This document shows positions 18,559-26,782 of a stretch of DNA of 29,981 bases, piece after piece. The DNA is from Ruthenibacterium sp. (GTDB lineage: Bacteria; Bacillota; Clostridia; Oscillospirales; Ruminococcaceae). Positions within the stretch are counted from its first letter, which is position 1. Each line of letters starts with the position of its first letter. The stretch is from assembly GCA_020025255.1 (NCBI GenBank), contig JAHHSK010000019.1, positions 1-29,981 on the forward strand. Direction: 5' to 3'. The position numbers were made by a program, and so were the translations under genes. The notes under the pieces are model-generated. The model was not told where the DNA came from, searched no databases, and saw nothing but the letters and a program-made list of their open reading frames with translations.

Positions 18559-18919
18559 GCGCTTTCTTATTTTTCTTATAAAATGCTATCAAAAATGGAT
18601 TTCGCCCCTGCTCGGCCGCAGCTGCCGGTTTGTGCCGACATGCTCGCAGTATGCCGTGCAGGCGATCGAACGCCATGGTGCTTTCAAGGGCACGGTGCTT
18701 GCGGCGTGGCGCATCCTGCGCTGCAATCCGCTGGGGCGGCCGGGCCGCGATCCGGTTCCGCCCAAGGGCAAATGGCGCAACGATCCCCCGACGCCGCTGC
18801 GTCATCCCAAGGCCGATGCGCTGGAATATCTTGCCGCGCTGGAGGATGCACCGGATGAATCCGACACCGAAATACACGCTGAAATGCGCACGGCGTGTCC
18901 CACTCAACATAAAAAATAA
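18551..18919 (+). CDS. yidD: Membrane protein insertion efficiency factor YidD
   Basis: 122 residues. The first about 75 are classic YidD: an amphipathic N-terminus, then KWISPLLGRSCRFVPTCSQYAVQAIERHG and RILRCNPLG with the conserved cysteines. YidD acts near the Sec/YidC insertion site at the inner face of the membrane. The last about 45 residues form a polar, acidic extension beyond the usual length, including ALEYLAALEDAPDESDTE. It overlaps the rnpA stop and precedes yidC by 33 bases. Confidence 0.94.
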   Translation: MIKRFLIFLIKCYQKWISPLLGRSCRFVPTCSQYAVQAIERHGAFKGTVLAAWRILRCNPLGRPGRDPVPPKGKWRNDPPTPLRHPKADALEYLAALEDAPDESDTEIHAEMRTACPTQHKK

Positions 18920-18952
18920 CGCCTTTGCGCAGGGCAGACAAGGACAGGAAAT

Positions 18953-19975
18953 ATGAACATTTTAGGTTTCCTCGCACCGCTTCTCGGAATCATCATGGAA
19001 TGGATCTACGAGCTGGTAAAGAACTACGGCTGGACGCTGATCCTCTTTACGATCCTTACGCGGATCCTGATGTTCCCGCTGAGCATCAAGCAGCAGAAAA
19101 GCACCGCCCGCATGTCGGCTTACCAGCCCATGATGCAGGAGATCCAGAAAAAATGGGCAAACGACAAGCAGCGCCAAAGCGAAGAATTGATGAAATTCCA
19201 GGAAGAAACCGGCATGTCGATGACAGCAGGCTGTATGCCGATGATGCTCAACCTGCTGGTGATGTTCGGCTTGATCGAAGTGGTGTACCGCCCGCTGCAG
19301 TACATCCTGCGCGTGCCCAAGGAGCTGATCGAAAAAGCAGTGGAGGTAGCGAACACCGCGCTGGGGCTCAACCTTATGCCGCAGAACTTCATCGTGCAAA
19401 ACCAGCTCATCAATGCCGTGAAAGCAAACCCCGGCACATTTGAAGGCGTTTTCAATCCCGAGCAGATCAGCGCCATTTCGAGCTTCAATTTCAATTTCTT
19501 CGGCATCGATCTTTCGCAGGTGCCCAAGTTCGCATTTGATGCGGCAAGCCTTGTGCTGATGATCATTCCGATCCTTTCGATCGTTACGATGCTGGGCAGC
19601 CAGATCATTGTAACGAAGATGAGCGGCCAGGAAATGCAGGGTGCCATGAAATGGATGCCGTGGATGATGAGCATCATGTTCGTGTACTTCGGCTTTACCG
19701 TTCCGGTCGGCTTTTCGCTGTACTATACGGTTTCGAACGTGCTGATGATGCTGCAGACGATCATCCTCAACAAAATGTACAACCCCAAAGAGATCCGTGC
19801 GCAGATCGAAGCCGAGCTTGCGGAAAAGCGCGCGGCAAAAAAGAGGAAAAAACAGGTCAAGGTCATTACATCCTCCGGCGAGGAAAAGATGAAGGAAGTC
19901 AGCGAAGCAGAGCTTGCGCGCATCCGTCTTGCCCGCGCACGGGAATTGGATGAAGAACGGTATAAGGACGAATAA
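18953..19975 (+). CDS. yidC: Membrane protein insertase YidC/SpoIIIJ/Oxa1
   Basis: Inserts proteins into the cytoplasmic membrane alone or with Sec. 340 residues. TM1 carries the conserved hydrophilic-groove arginine, Arg37 in LTRILMFPLSIKQQKS. There are further TM segments near residues 95-115, 200-220 and 235-275, then a basic, lysine-rich C-terminal tail (KKRKKQVKV) that can contact ribosomes. No lipoprotein cleavage site is seen, although Bacillus SpoIIIJ has one. The extended loop between TM2 and TM3 (about 115-195) is longer than in short Gram-positive homologues. AGGA precedes the ATG. Confidence 0.96.
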   Translation: MNILGFLAPLLGIIMEWIYELVKNYGWTLILFTILTRILMFPLSIKQQKSTARMSAYQPMMQEIQKKWANDKQRQSEELMKFQEETGMSMTAGCMPMMLNLLVMFGLIEVVYRPLQYILRVPKELIEKAVEVANTALGLNLMPQNFIVQNQLINAVKANPGTFEGVFNPEQISAISSFNFNFFGIDLSQVPKFAFDAASLVLMIIPILSIVTMLGSQIIVTKMSGQEMQGAMKWMPWMMSIMFVYFGFTVPVGFSLYYTVSNVLMMLQTIILNKMYNPKEIRAQIEAELAEKRAAKKRKKQVKVITSSGEEKMKEVSEAELARIRLARARELDEERYKDE

Positions 19976-20003
19976 TCCGAAAGGCTTGTAGGAGGGATCA
20001 TAC

Positions 20004-21083
20004 ATGCGTGAAGTGATCAAGACAGCGAAAACGGTGGAAGAAGCAACCGCGCTTGCACTGGCAGAGCTTGGCGTCAGCGCAGACGACGCCTGCATAGAAA
20101 TCCTGGAAATGCCGCACCGCGAATTTCTGTTCAAGAAAGTTCCCGCAAAGGTGCGCGCATATATCGAGGAGGATTCATTTACCCCCAAAGCACCCAAAGA
20201 ACCCAAAGCGGCAAAAGCCGCCCCGAAAAAAGCGGTGCAGGAAACGGAAGATAAGCCCGAAAAGCCCGCGGTGAAGAAAGAAGCACCGAAAAAGCAGGCA
20301 CCCAAGGCGGAAAAACCGGCCGGAAAGCCGCAGGAAAAGCCCGGTGAGCAGGAGCAAAAGCCCGAAGCACCGCAGGAGCAGGAACTGCCGGAAGAGCCGA
20401 TCGATCTGAATGCCTGCCCCAAAGCGAAGGAAGCCGTGGAATACTTCAAGGATGTGTGCGCCAAAATGGGCGTGGGCGCGATCGAAGTGACCCCCGTACA
20501 GCAGGGCGAAAGCGTGATCCTTAAAGTAGAGGGCGAACAGGCAGGGACCTTGATCGGACACCGCGGCGAAGTGATGGAAGCACTCAGCTACCTGACAAGC
20601 CTTGTGGCGAACCGTTCGGGCGGCGATTATATGAAGATCGGCCTGGATATCAACCATTACCGCTCGAAGCGCGAAGCAAACCTGACGGCGCTGGCAAAGC
20701 GCATCGGCACAAAGGTGCAGCGCACCGGGCGCAGCCATACGCTGGAGCCGATGAACCCGTATGAACGGCGCATCATTCATTCCGCGATCAGCGAAATCGA
20801 GGGCGTCAAGAGCGAATCGGTCGGGGAAGGAACGAACCGCCGTGTTGTGATTTCCAGCACCGACCCGAATGCGCGCCCCGCACGCAGCACGAACCGCCGC
20901 CCTGCCAATAAGGGCGCACGCTCCGGCGCAGGCCGTGGGCCGCGCACACCGCGCGCAGCCACGCCGGCACGCGAATTTGCGGATCGTCCGCGCGATGAGC
21001 ACGCGGCACCGATCGTGCCAAAGCGCACGGAAACGATCAACGATGGCGCAGATCTGCCGCTGTACGGCAAGATCGAGCTGTAA
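20004..21083 (+). CDS. jag: RNA-binding protein Jag/KhpB
   Basis: 359 residues. Jag-N domain at about 1-52 (MREVIKTAKTVEEATALALAELG); a K/P/E-rich linker at about 60-135; a KH domain with the nucleic-acid loop TLIGHRGEVMEALSYL; an R3H domain with EPMNPYERRIIHSAI; and a C-terminal arginine/alanine-rich disordered tail of about 70 residues. In Firmicutes it acts with KhpA in RNA-based control of cell division and elongation. GGAGG before the ATG. It follows yidC by 28 bases as usual, but mnmE does not follow it here. Confidence 0.95.
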   Translation: MREVIKTAKTVEEATALALAELGVSADDACIEILEMPHREFLFKKVPAKVRAYIEEDSFTPKAPKEPKAAKAAPKKAVQETEDKPEKPAVKKEAPKKQAPKAEKPAGKPQEKPGEQEQKPEAPQEQELPEEPIDLNACPKAKEAVEYFKDVCAKMGVGAIEVTPVQQGESVILKVEGEQAGTLIGHRGEVMEALSYLTSLVANRSGGDYMKIGLDINHYRSKREANLTALAKRIGTKVQRTGRSHTLEPMNPYERRIIHSAISEIEGVKSESVGEGTNRRVVISSTDPNARPARSTNRRPANKGARSGAGRGPRTPRAATPAREFADRPRDEHAAPIVPKRTETINDGADLPLYGKIEL

Positions 21084-21110
21084 GGGATTTCGAATTACGG
21101 TACATCCAAA

Positions 21111-21139
21111 AGCCGGGGAAGCATTCCCCGGCTTTTTTT
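21111..21139 (+). terminator. Terminator of the rpmH-jag operon
   Basis: Perfect 10-bp stem AGCCGGGGAA / TTCCCCGGCT with a GCA loop, followed by a T-run of seven, 27 bases after the jag stop. Confidence 0.93.
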
Positions 21140-21170
21140 GCATCGGCGCCGCGGGATGAAAGCAGCCGGA

Positions 21171-21201
21171 GTTTCAACATTTTTATATGAATTGTTGAAA
21201 A
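21171..21201. repeat. Inverted DnaA-box-like pair, copy 1
   Basis: GTTTCAACA (21171-21179), 13 bases, TGTTGAAAA (21193-21201). It lies between the jag terminator and the first XRE gene, about 155 bases upstream of that gene. Same words as in oriC. The remainder of the 21140-21357 stretch shows only a possible TAGAAT -10 at 21312-21317 with no good -35. Confidence 0.6.
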
Positions 21202-21357
21202 TCATGTGCGCGGCGCGCTCGGCAGGGGGATAAAAAACGTTTTTGCGGCAGATTCTCGGATTGCGAGAGAAATTCTGACGGTGCGGGGTGGCGTTCTTTC
21301 TCCCGAAACGGTAGAATAAGGGTACAAAAGATGCCGATTCCAAAGGAGGAAAAGGAC

Positions 21358-22662
21358 ATGGAAAAGAAAACGATCGGCGGCCTGATCGCCGCGCTGCGCC
21401 GTGCAAACGGAATGACGCAGAAAGAGCTTGCCGAAAAGCTGAATGTTTCCGATAAGACGGTCAGCCGCTGGGAACGGGATGACGGCCTGCCGGAGCTTTC
21501 GCTTGTGCCGGTCATTGCCGAGGTGTTCGGCATCACCTGTGATGAGCTTCTGTGCGGGGAGCGCCGTTCGCCCGAACAAAGGGAAAGCGAAGCGGGCAGC
21601 CGCACGGCAAATCCGGAAAAAACCGAAAAACAGCGCATGCGTCTTTTGAAAAACAGCGAAGCACAGTATAAAATGCGCAGCGGGATCGCGGCGGGCATTT
21701 CGGCGGCGGGCTTTCTGGCGGCGCTCATCGTCAATTTCGGGCTGCTCAAAGCGGTGCTTGCATTCGGCGCGGCGGCGCTGTTCAGTCTGGCGGCCGTCAT
21801 GGTGCAGTCCACGGCGCTGAGCCGTGCGTTTCTTGCCGTGGATGACGCAGAGCTGCCCGATGAAATGCTGCATGCGTATCATAGACGCATCGTGAAAACC
21901 GCCGAAAGATCCTTTACGCTGACGGCGGTACTGCTTGCGGCGGTGCTGCCGATGCTTTTGGTGATCGGATCGGGCGTTGCCACTTCGGCAGGGCTTGGTG
22001 CGGATGCCTTTCTTTTGTACGGCGGCATTTTGGCGGCACTGGTGCTTGCGGCGGCGTTTTTCATCTGCCGCCGGTGCAATGATGCCTGCATGAAAAAAGG
22101 CGTGTGGACGCTTGAGGAAAGCGAAGCGCAGCGGTATCAGAAAAATCACAGGCTGCAGAATCTTACGGCAGGTGTGCTTACCGCCGTGCTGTGCGTGACG
22201 GGTATGCTGCACGGTCTGCTTTCGCAGACACAGATGTATCGAACCGGTCTGGTTTTCAACGATTATGAAAGTTTTGTTGAATATATGGAGCGCGAGGAAA
22301 AAGCCCCCGCACGCGGCCTGCTGCCGAATGGAACGGCGGATTTCCCGGTGGAGATAGAACCAAAGACGGAAATCTGGTACGACGAAAACGGCAACGAGAT
22401 CACCGAAGAACAGGCGCGCACACGCACGCTGGAGGATCAGGACGGCAGGGTTGTGTGCACCTATATCGATCGCAACGAAAACTGCACCGGTATCAGTTAC
22501 AGCCCGAAAAAGGGCACGGTGCTGCCGATCACGGTCTATACCCGGCAGGACAGCGAGCGCGCGCGGGAACAGGCGCAGCAGGCAAGTGTGCTTTTCATCC
22601 CGGCCTATTTTATCGAAATTGCCGCGGCCGCGTTCTTTTACTGGAAAAAACGCGCTGTATAA
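21358..22662 (+). CDS. Membrane-tethered XRE-type regulator
   Basis: 434 residues. An N-terminal XRE helix-turn-helix (about 5-62: LRRANGMTQKELAEKLNVSDKTVSRWERDDGLPEL) is joined to about six TM segments. A polar region of about 110 residues (about 300-410) lies between the fifth and sixth, and the sixth TM is at the very C-terminus (FIPAYFIEIAAAAFFYW). This is the common Firmicutes architecture of an HTH plus an integral membrane sensor-like part; ligand and targets are unknown. ATG at 21358 chosen for GGAGG 8 bases upstream, over ATG 21331. It is flanked, and penetrated at 22253, by DnaA-box-like pairs, which might be its own operators. Confidence 0.8.
   Translation: MEKKTIGGLIAALRRANGMTQKELAEKLNVSDKTVSRWERDDGLPELSLVPVIAEVFGITCDELLCGERRSPEQRESEAGSRTANPEKTEKQRMRLLKNSEAQYKMRSGIAAGISAAGFLAALIVNFGLLKAVLAFGAAALFSLAAVMVQSTALSRAFLAVDDAELPDEMLHAYHRRIVKTAERSFTLTAVLLAAVLPMLLVIGSGVATSAGLGADAFLLYGGILAALVLAAAFFICRRCNDACMKKGVWTLEESEAQRYQKNHRLQNLTAGVLTAVLCVTGMLHGLLSQTQMYRTGLVFNDYESFVEYMEREEKAPARGLLPNGTADFPVEIEPKTEIWYDENGNEITEEQARTRTLEDQDGRVVCTYIDRNENCTGISYSPKKGTVLPITVYTRQDSERAREQAQQASVLFIPAYFIEIAAAAFFYWKKRAV
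22253..22283. repeat. Inverted DnaA-box-like pair, copy 2 (intragenic)
   Basis: TTTTCAACG (22253-22261), 13 bases, TGTTGAATA (22275-22283), inside the 3' part of the XRE gene at codons for VFNDYESFVEY. Two positions deviate from the other copies, and coding constraint could explain part of the match. Confidence 0.4.
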
Positions 22663-22709
22663 TACCGTGAAATATTCCGAAATGTATAATATGTGAAGTA
22701 AGCGATCCC

Positions 22710-22743
22710 AACGCCGCTGTCCCTATGGAACAGCGGCGTTTTT
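22710..22743 (+). terminator. Terminator after the XRE gene
   Basis: 11-bp stem AACGCCGCTGT / ACAGCGGCGTT with a 9-base loop, ending in a T-run of about five (22739-22743), 47 bases after the stop codon. Confidence 0.85.
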
Positions 22744-22762
22744 CCTTGCGGAAAAGGCTTTG

Positions 22763-22794
22763 TTTTCCACATTTTTTGCAGGGTTTGTGGAAAA
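22763..22794. repeat. Inverted pair of DnaA boxes, copy 3
   Basis: TTTTCCACA (22763-22771), 14 bases, TGTGGAAAA (22786-22794). Both arms fit the DnaA-box consensus TTWTNCACA exactly. It is intergenic, just after the XRE terminator. The rest of the 22795-22998 stretch is AT-rich and shows nothing else. Confidence 0.7.
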
Positions 22795-22998
22795 TGAGAT
22801 CGTGCATCCGATTGCAAAAAGGCAACGCAATTTCCCCATACCGTGCGGAAAGGCGGACGGCATTTATCGTGAATCCGCCCGCGAAGGGATAAATTTTATA
22901 TTATATCGTAATGGCTGAAAAATAGCTACTGTGAGAAATAACGAAAAGAGATGCTTTTTTTCATCGGGTGAAATTTCCGTCTTTTTTCGGAAATCCTA

Positions 22999-23052
22999 TT
23001 GACAGAACCGAGTGCTATTTGATACTATCTACGCATAACGTTGTAATCGTTA
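22999..23052 (+). promoter_or_regulatory. Promoter and possible operator of the alcohol dehydrogenase gene
   Basis: TTGACA (22999-23004), 16-base spacer, GATACT (23021-23026). Just after the likely start site is an inverted repeat TAACG - 7 bases - CGTTA (23036-23040 / 23048-23052), which could be a regulator site; the short arms make this tentative. The leader to the ATG is about 75 bases. Confidence 0.65.
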
Positions 23053-23108
23053 AGTTTTTAACATATTGATCTGCAACACGACAAAACAAAAATAAGGAGG
23101 ACATCTCA

Positions 23109-24170
23109 ATGAAAATGAAAGCGTTTGCTATGCTCGGTATCGGCAAGACCGGCTGGATCGAAAAGGACGTACCCGCCTGCGGGCCGCTGGATGCCATTGT
23201 AAAGCCGATTGCCGTATCGCCGTGCACTTCGGATATCCATACAGTATGGGAAGGGGCGATCGGTGAGCGCACCGATATGATCCTTGGCCATGAAGCGGTG
23301 GGTGAAGTGGTGGAAGTCGGCTCGCTGGTGCAGACCCTCAAGCCCGGCGACCGCGTCATCGTTCCGGCCATTACGCCCGATTGGGGCAGCCTGGAAGCGC
23401 AGGCCGGTTATTCCATGCATTCCGGCGGCATGCTGGCAGGCTGGAAATTTTCAAACTTCAAGGATGGCGTTTTTGCAGAATATTTCCATGTGAACGAAGC
23501 CGATGCCAACCTTGCGCTGCTGCCCGAAGGCGTGGATCCTGCGGCTGCGGTCATGCTCAGCGATATGGTTCCCACCGGCTTCCACGGCGTAGAGCTTGCG
23601 GATGTGCAGTTCGGTGACAGCGTGTGCGTCATCGGCATCGGCCCGGTCGGCCTGATGAGTGTTGCCGGTGCGGCTTTGCGCGGCGCGGGCAGACTGTTCG
23701 CTGTCGGTTCCCGCCCGAACTGCGTGGAAGCGGCACGCAATTACGGTGCAACCGATATCATCAACTACCGCGAAGGCGATATCGTGGAACAGATCCTGGA
23801 AAAAACAAACGGCAAAGGGGTCGATCGCGTTATCATCGCGGGCGGGGATAACGATACCTTCGCACAGGCTGTCCGGATGCTCAAGCCCGGCGGACGCATC
23901 GGCAACGTCAACTATCTGGGCTCCGGCGATTTCATCCAGATCCCGCGTCTTGACTGGGGCTGCGGCATGGGCCACAAGACGATTGCAGGCGGGCTGATGC
24001 CCGGCGGACGTCTGCGCATGGAAAAGCTGGCATCCCTTATGGTAACGGGACGTCTGGATACTTCGCCGCTGCTGACGCACCGCTTCAACGGCTTCGAGCA
24101 CATGGAAGAAGCGCTGCTTTTGATGAAAGATAAGCCCCGCGATCTGATCAAGCCGGTTGTCATCCTGTAA
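23109..24170 (+). CDS. adh: NADP-dependent secondary-alcohol (isopropanol) dehydrogenase
   Basis: Zinc medium-chain dehydrogenase interconverting secondary alcohols and ketones such as isopropanol and acetone. 353 residues. It closely resembles the Clostridium beijerinckii enzyme as I recall it: MKxFAMLGIGKxGWIEK at the start and KDLIKPVVIL at the end. Catalytic-zinc ligands Cys39, His61, Glu62 and Asp152 are all present, while the four-cysteine structural-zinc lobe is absent, as in that enzyme. The NADP-phosphate contacts Gly200-Ser201-Arg202 and Tyr220 are present, favouring NADP over NAD. ATG at 23109 with GGAGG 8 bases upstream. It has its own promoter and terminator, so it is monocistronic. 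It may balance redox or remove ketones during fermentation. Confidence 0.92.
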   Translation: MKMKAFAMLGIGKTGWIEKDVPACGPLDAIVKPIAVSPCTSDIHTVWEGAIGERTDMILGHEAVGEVVEVGSLVQTLKPGDRVIVPAITPDWGSLEAQAGYSMHSGGMLAGWKFSNFKDGVFAEYFHVNEADANLALLPEGVDPAAAVMLSDMVPTGFHGVELADVQFGDSVCVIGIGPVGLMSVAGAALRGAGRLFAVGSRPNCVEAARNYGATDIINYREGDIVEQILEKTNGKGVDRVIIAGGDNDTFAQAVRMLKPGGRIGNVNYLGSGDFIQIPRLDWGCGMGHKTIAGGLMPGGRLRMEKLASLMVTGRLDTSPLLTHRFNGFEHMEEALLLMKDKPRDLIKPVVIL

Positions 24171-24191
24171 TCGGCACAAAAAGAAAATCAC

Positions 24192-24230
24192 AAGCTGCCC
24201 TGTCTGCATTGCAGACAGGGCAGCTTTTTT
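24192..24230 (+). terminator. Terminator of adh
   Basis: Very long, perfect 17-bp stem AAGCTGCCCTGTCTGCA / TGCAGACAGGGCAGCTT around the TT at 24209-24210, with T-run 24225-24230. Strong rho-independent terminator. Confidence 0.93.
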
Positions 24231-24335
24231 GCATGCAGGGTGCAGCGTTTGCCGGATTGCTCGCTTTTCCTCGGTTTTGCGGTTCGATAAATACTGTAAA
24301 AGAATAATTATTTATTGAATTACGATAAAAAATAC

Positions 24336-24364
24336 TTGACTTTCAGTAAATGAAATGATATATT
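24336..24364 (+). promoter_or_regulatory. Promoter of the DUF2975-XRE-DUF4173 operon
   Basis: TTGACT (24336-24341), 17-base spacer, TATATT (24359-24364). The spacer holds an inverted repeat TTTCA-GTAAA-TGAAA (24341-24355), a plausible operator for the small XRE protein encoded in the same operon. Confidence 0.78.
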
Positions 24365-24395
24365 CAAGGCAACGATACCGAAAAGGGGCTTTTGT

Positions 24396-24845
24396 ATGAA
24401 ATGGAATGAGGATAAAAGTGTAAAGCTTTCGAAATTCTGCGTATATTTTTATATGGCAGTGCTGGCGGCAGTGTGCGTGCTTGCGCCATGGCTGTTCCGC
24501 TGGCTGATCACCGTGCGCAATGAATCCGTGACAAAGCTGCCGCTGTTTTTGGCTGCGGCGTATACATCGGCTGTGCCGGCTGCGTGCGCATTGTGGGAGC
24601 TGCACCGCATGCTTTGCAATATTTCACAGGGCAAAGTGTTCATCGCGCAGAACGTATCCATTTTGCGCCGTCTTTCGTGGTATTGCATTGCCGCAGGGCT
24701 GATCTGCCTTGTCAGCACCGCGTTTTATCCGCCGTTTTTATATATCAGTGCGGCGGCGGCGTTTATCGGGCTGATCCTGCGGGTCGTAAAAAATGTGTTT
24801 GCCGAGGCGGTGCGCCTGAAGGCGGAAAATGATTATACGATATAG
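24396..24845 (+). CDS. DUF2975-like membrane protein
   Basis: 149 residues with four TM segments: about 15-35, 47-68, 95-115 and 118-135. The sequence pattern (LHRMLCNISQGKVFIAQNVSILRRLSWYCI) fits the DUF2975 family, which typically sits directly before a small YozG-like XRE gene, as here. B. subtilis yoaS-yozG is a known example of this pair. ATG at 24396 with AGGGG 7-8 bases upstream. First gene of a three-gene operon; function unknown, presumably linked to the regulator's activity. Confidence 0.8.
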   Translation: MKWNEDKSVKLSKFCVYFYMAVLAAVCVLAPWLFRWLITVRNESVTKLPLFLAAAYTSAVPAACALWELHRMLCNISQGKVFIAQNVSILRRLSWYCIAAGLICLVSTAFYPPFLYISAAAAFIGLILRVVKNVFAEAVRLKAENDYTI

Positions 24846-24860
24846 AAAGGATGTGCCGAT

Positions 24861-25067
24861 ATGCCGATCGTGATCAATATCGACGTGATGCTGGCACGTC
24901 GCAAAATGAGTGCAGGGGAATTGGCCGAGCGCATCGGCATCACACCCGCCAATCTTTCCATTTTGAAAAACAACAAAGCAAAAGCGATCCGTATTTCAAC
25001 ACTGGAGGCATTGTGCCGCGCTTTGGAATGTAAGCCGGCTGATCTTTTGGATTACACGGAGGAATAA
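24861..25067 (+). CDS. YozG-like small XRE transcriptional regulator
   Basis: 68 residues, essentially only a helix-turn-helix of the Cro/YozG type: MPIVINIDVMLARRKMSAGELAERIG, then ITPANLSILKNNKAKAIRISTLEALCRALEC and PADLLDY. AAAGGA lies 9 bases before the ATG, 15 bases after the DUF2975 gene. It is likely to control its own operon through the repeat in the 24336-24364 promoter (inference). Confidence 0.9.
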   Translation: MPIVINIDVMLARRKMSAGELAERIGITPANLSILKNNKAKAIRISTLEALCRALECKPADLLDYTEE

Positions 25068-25070
25068 CCC

Positions 25071-26714
25071 ATGAAAAACGAATATCCGAAGGTGGGCGAA
25101 ATCTGCCCGCCTTGTGAAAATGCGCCCAAAAACGAAGAAAATCCGCAGAAATCGTCCGATTTGCCCGAAAAAATGCAGGCGGCAGCCCCGGATGCCGCCC
25201 AAGAACCGGCTGCGGGCATGCCCGGCGGGATACCGGCCGAAACCCGCTGCGCAGAGCCGGCTGCCAAAAACCCGCCGCCGGATGCAGCACCGCCTGTTAT
25301 GCAGCGAAAAGAAGAACCCGCATCCCGTCTGGATGCTGTTTTCGCCGGTGTTTTTTTCGTGGTGGCATGGCTGTTCTGGCGCATGCAGAATTCTCTGGGG
25401 CAGCCGTGGTTTTATAACCGCGGCATGACGCAGAACATCGGGGTATTCTGGTTCACGCTGATTTTTGTATCGGTGGTTTTGTGCTGGCTTTATCGTTCGG
25501 GGCATCGCCCCGCAGGGGAAAGCTGGTTCTGGCTGTGCATCCTGATTGCGCTCGGCGGTGCTTTTGCCCTGCCGTACGGCGGCGATTTGCTGGGCGCGGT
25601 GCATTATTTGGCGCTGCTTGCCGCAGCAAGCTACTGGGTGCTTTCGGCATCGGGACGGCTGATCTCCGGTGAAAAAAGCTCCAATTTCCTTTTTTTCGAT
25701 GTGCTGCATATGACGTTTGTGCTGCCTTGGTGCAATTTCGGGCGGTTGTTTGCCATAGTGCATTCCTGGTTCCGCCAGTGCCGCAGCCGGCGCGCCCAGC
25801 AGAAAAAGCAGGGGCAGGCAAAAAAGAGCGGCGGCTTTGGGGCGGCACTGGCGGGGCTTGGTGTGGCGGCGATGTTTTTGATGATCGTGATGCCGCAGCT
25901 GTTTTTGGCCGATGCCGGCTTTGAGGCATTATGGGACAGCATGTTTGCAGGGATCGCCGCGTGGCTGAATCGGTGGCTTTTGACGGATTGGCTGGAAACG
26001 GTATTGGTGCAGCTTGTGTTTACGATCCCGACGGCGATGTATCTGTACGGCCTTGTGTACGGATGCATCCACGGGCGGTATCTGGAACATACGGATTCGA
26101 TCCAAGACCCGCAGATCGCCCAAGGGCTGCGCATCGTGCCGCGCATTACGGCGAACATCGCGCTTGCGGTGCTGTGCGGTGTCTATGCGGTGTTCCTTGC
26201 TGTGCAGGCAAATTACCTGTTCCATGCGTTTTTCGGTACGCTGCCGCAGGGCTTTTCCTACGCGGAATATGCGCGCAGCGGATTTTTTGAACTGTGCCGC
26301 GTGGCAGCGGTGAACCTGTGCATCCTGCTGGGCGCAAACAGCCTGTGCCGCACCCCGCGCAGCGAAAACAAGGCACTGCGCCGGCTGAACATCCTGCTTT
26401 CGGCACTGACCCTGCTGCTGCTGACAACAGCCGCTGCAAAAATGGGGCTGTATATTTATGCATACGGGCTGACAGAAAAGCGCGTGCTGGTTTCGGTGTT
26501 CCTGATCTGGCTGGCGGCGGTATTCACAGCGGTGATCGTGATGCAGCTGCGGCGCGTGGAACTGGTGCGGTTTGCCGTGATTCTGGGCGCGGTGATGTTC
26601 ACGCTGCTGTGCCTGCTGCCCGTGGGCAGAGGGATTCAGGCGTATAATGATTTTTTCTGCAAAAATGAACCCGTTTTGACCGAACCGTACGAATACAGCG
26701 GGGATTATGCTTGA
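25071..26714 (+). CDS. DUF4173/DUF4153-like polytopic membrane protein
   Basis: 547 residues. The first about 85 are polar, rich in Pro/Glu/Ala and probably disordered in the cytoplasm, with two cysteines (ICPPC). About ten TM segments follow. Landmarks EYARSGFFELCRVAAVNLCILL and LTEKRVLVSVFLIWLAAV match the DUF4153/DUF4173 family as I know it. GGAGG lies within the end of the upstream XRE gene, and the ATG is only 3 bases after its stop, so translation is coupled. No enzymatic motif is visible; possibly a transporter or envelope-related protein. Confidence 0.78.
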   Translation: MKNEYPKVGEICPPCENAPKNEENPQKSSDLPEKMQAAAPDAAQEPAAGMPGGIPAETRCAEPAAKNPPPDAAPPVMQRKEEPASRLDAVFAGVFFVVAWLFWRMQNSLGQPWFYNRGMTQNIGVFWFTLIFVSVVLCWLYRSGHRPAGESWFWLCILIALGGAFALPYGGDLLGAVHYLALLAAASYWVLSASGRLISGEKSSNFLFFDVLHMTFVLPWCNFGRLFAIVHSWFRQCRSRRAQQKKQGQAKKSGGFGAALAGLGVAAMFLMIVMPQLFLADAGFEALWDSMFAGIAAWLNRWLLTDWLETVLVQLVFTIPTAMYLYGLVYGCIHGRYLEHTDSIQDPQIAQGLRIVPRITANIALAVLCGVYAVFLAVQANYLFHAFFGTLPQGFSYAEYARSGFFELCRVAAVNLCILLGANSLCRTPRSENKALRRLNILLSALTLLLLTTAAAKMGLYIYAYGLTEKRVLVSVFLIWLAAVFTAVIVMQLRRVELVRFAVILGAVMFTLLCLLPVGRGIQAYNDFFCKNEPVLTEPYEYSGDYA

Positions 26715-26739
26715 CGCAGCGTGTCTTTTTTTGTACAAT
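26711..26739 (+). promoter_or_regulatory. Promoter of the 26783-27001 gene
   Basis: TTGACG (26711-26716), 17-base spacer, TACAAT (26734-26739). The -35 overlaps the stop codon of the preceding gene, so the small gene has its own start of transcription. Confidence 0.75.
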
Positions 26740-26782
26740 CTCCTTTGGCAAGACCGATTCTGACCACAAAGGAGAAATCATC

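Noticed and set aside
18962..20464. A 500-codon open frame antisense to yidC and jag
   Set aside because: Low-complexity, cysteine/histidine-rich translation caused by the K/P/E-rich sense sequence; the sense genes are certain.
24993..25001. Another TTTCAACA word in the YozG-like gene
   Set aside because: There is no inverted partner at the 13-14 base spacing, so it was not counted with the paired elements.
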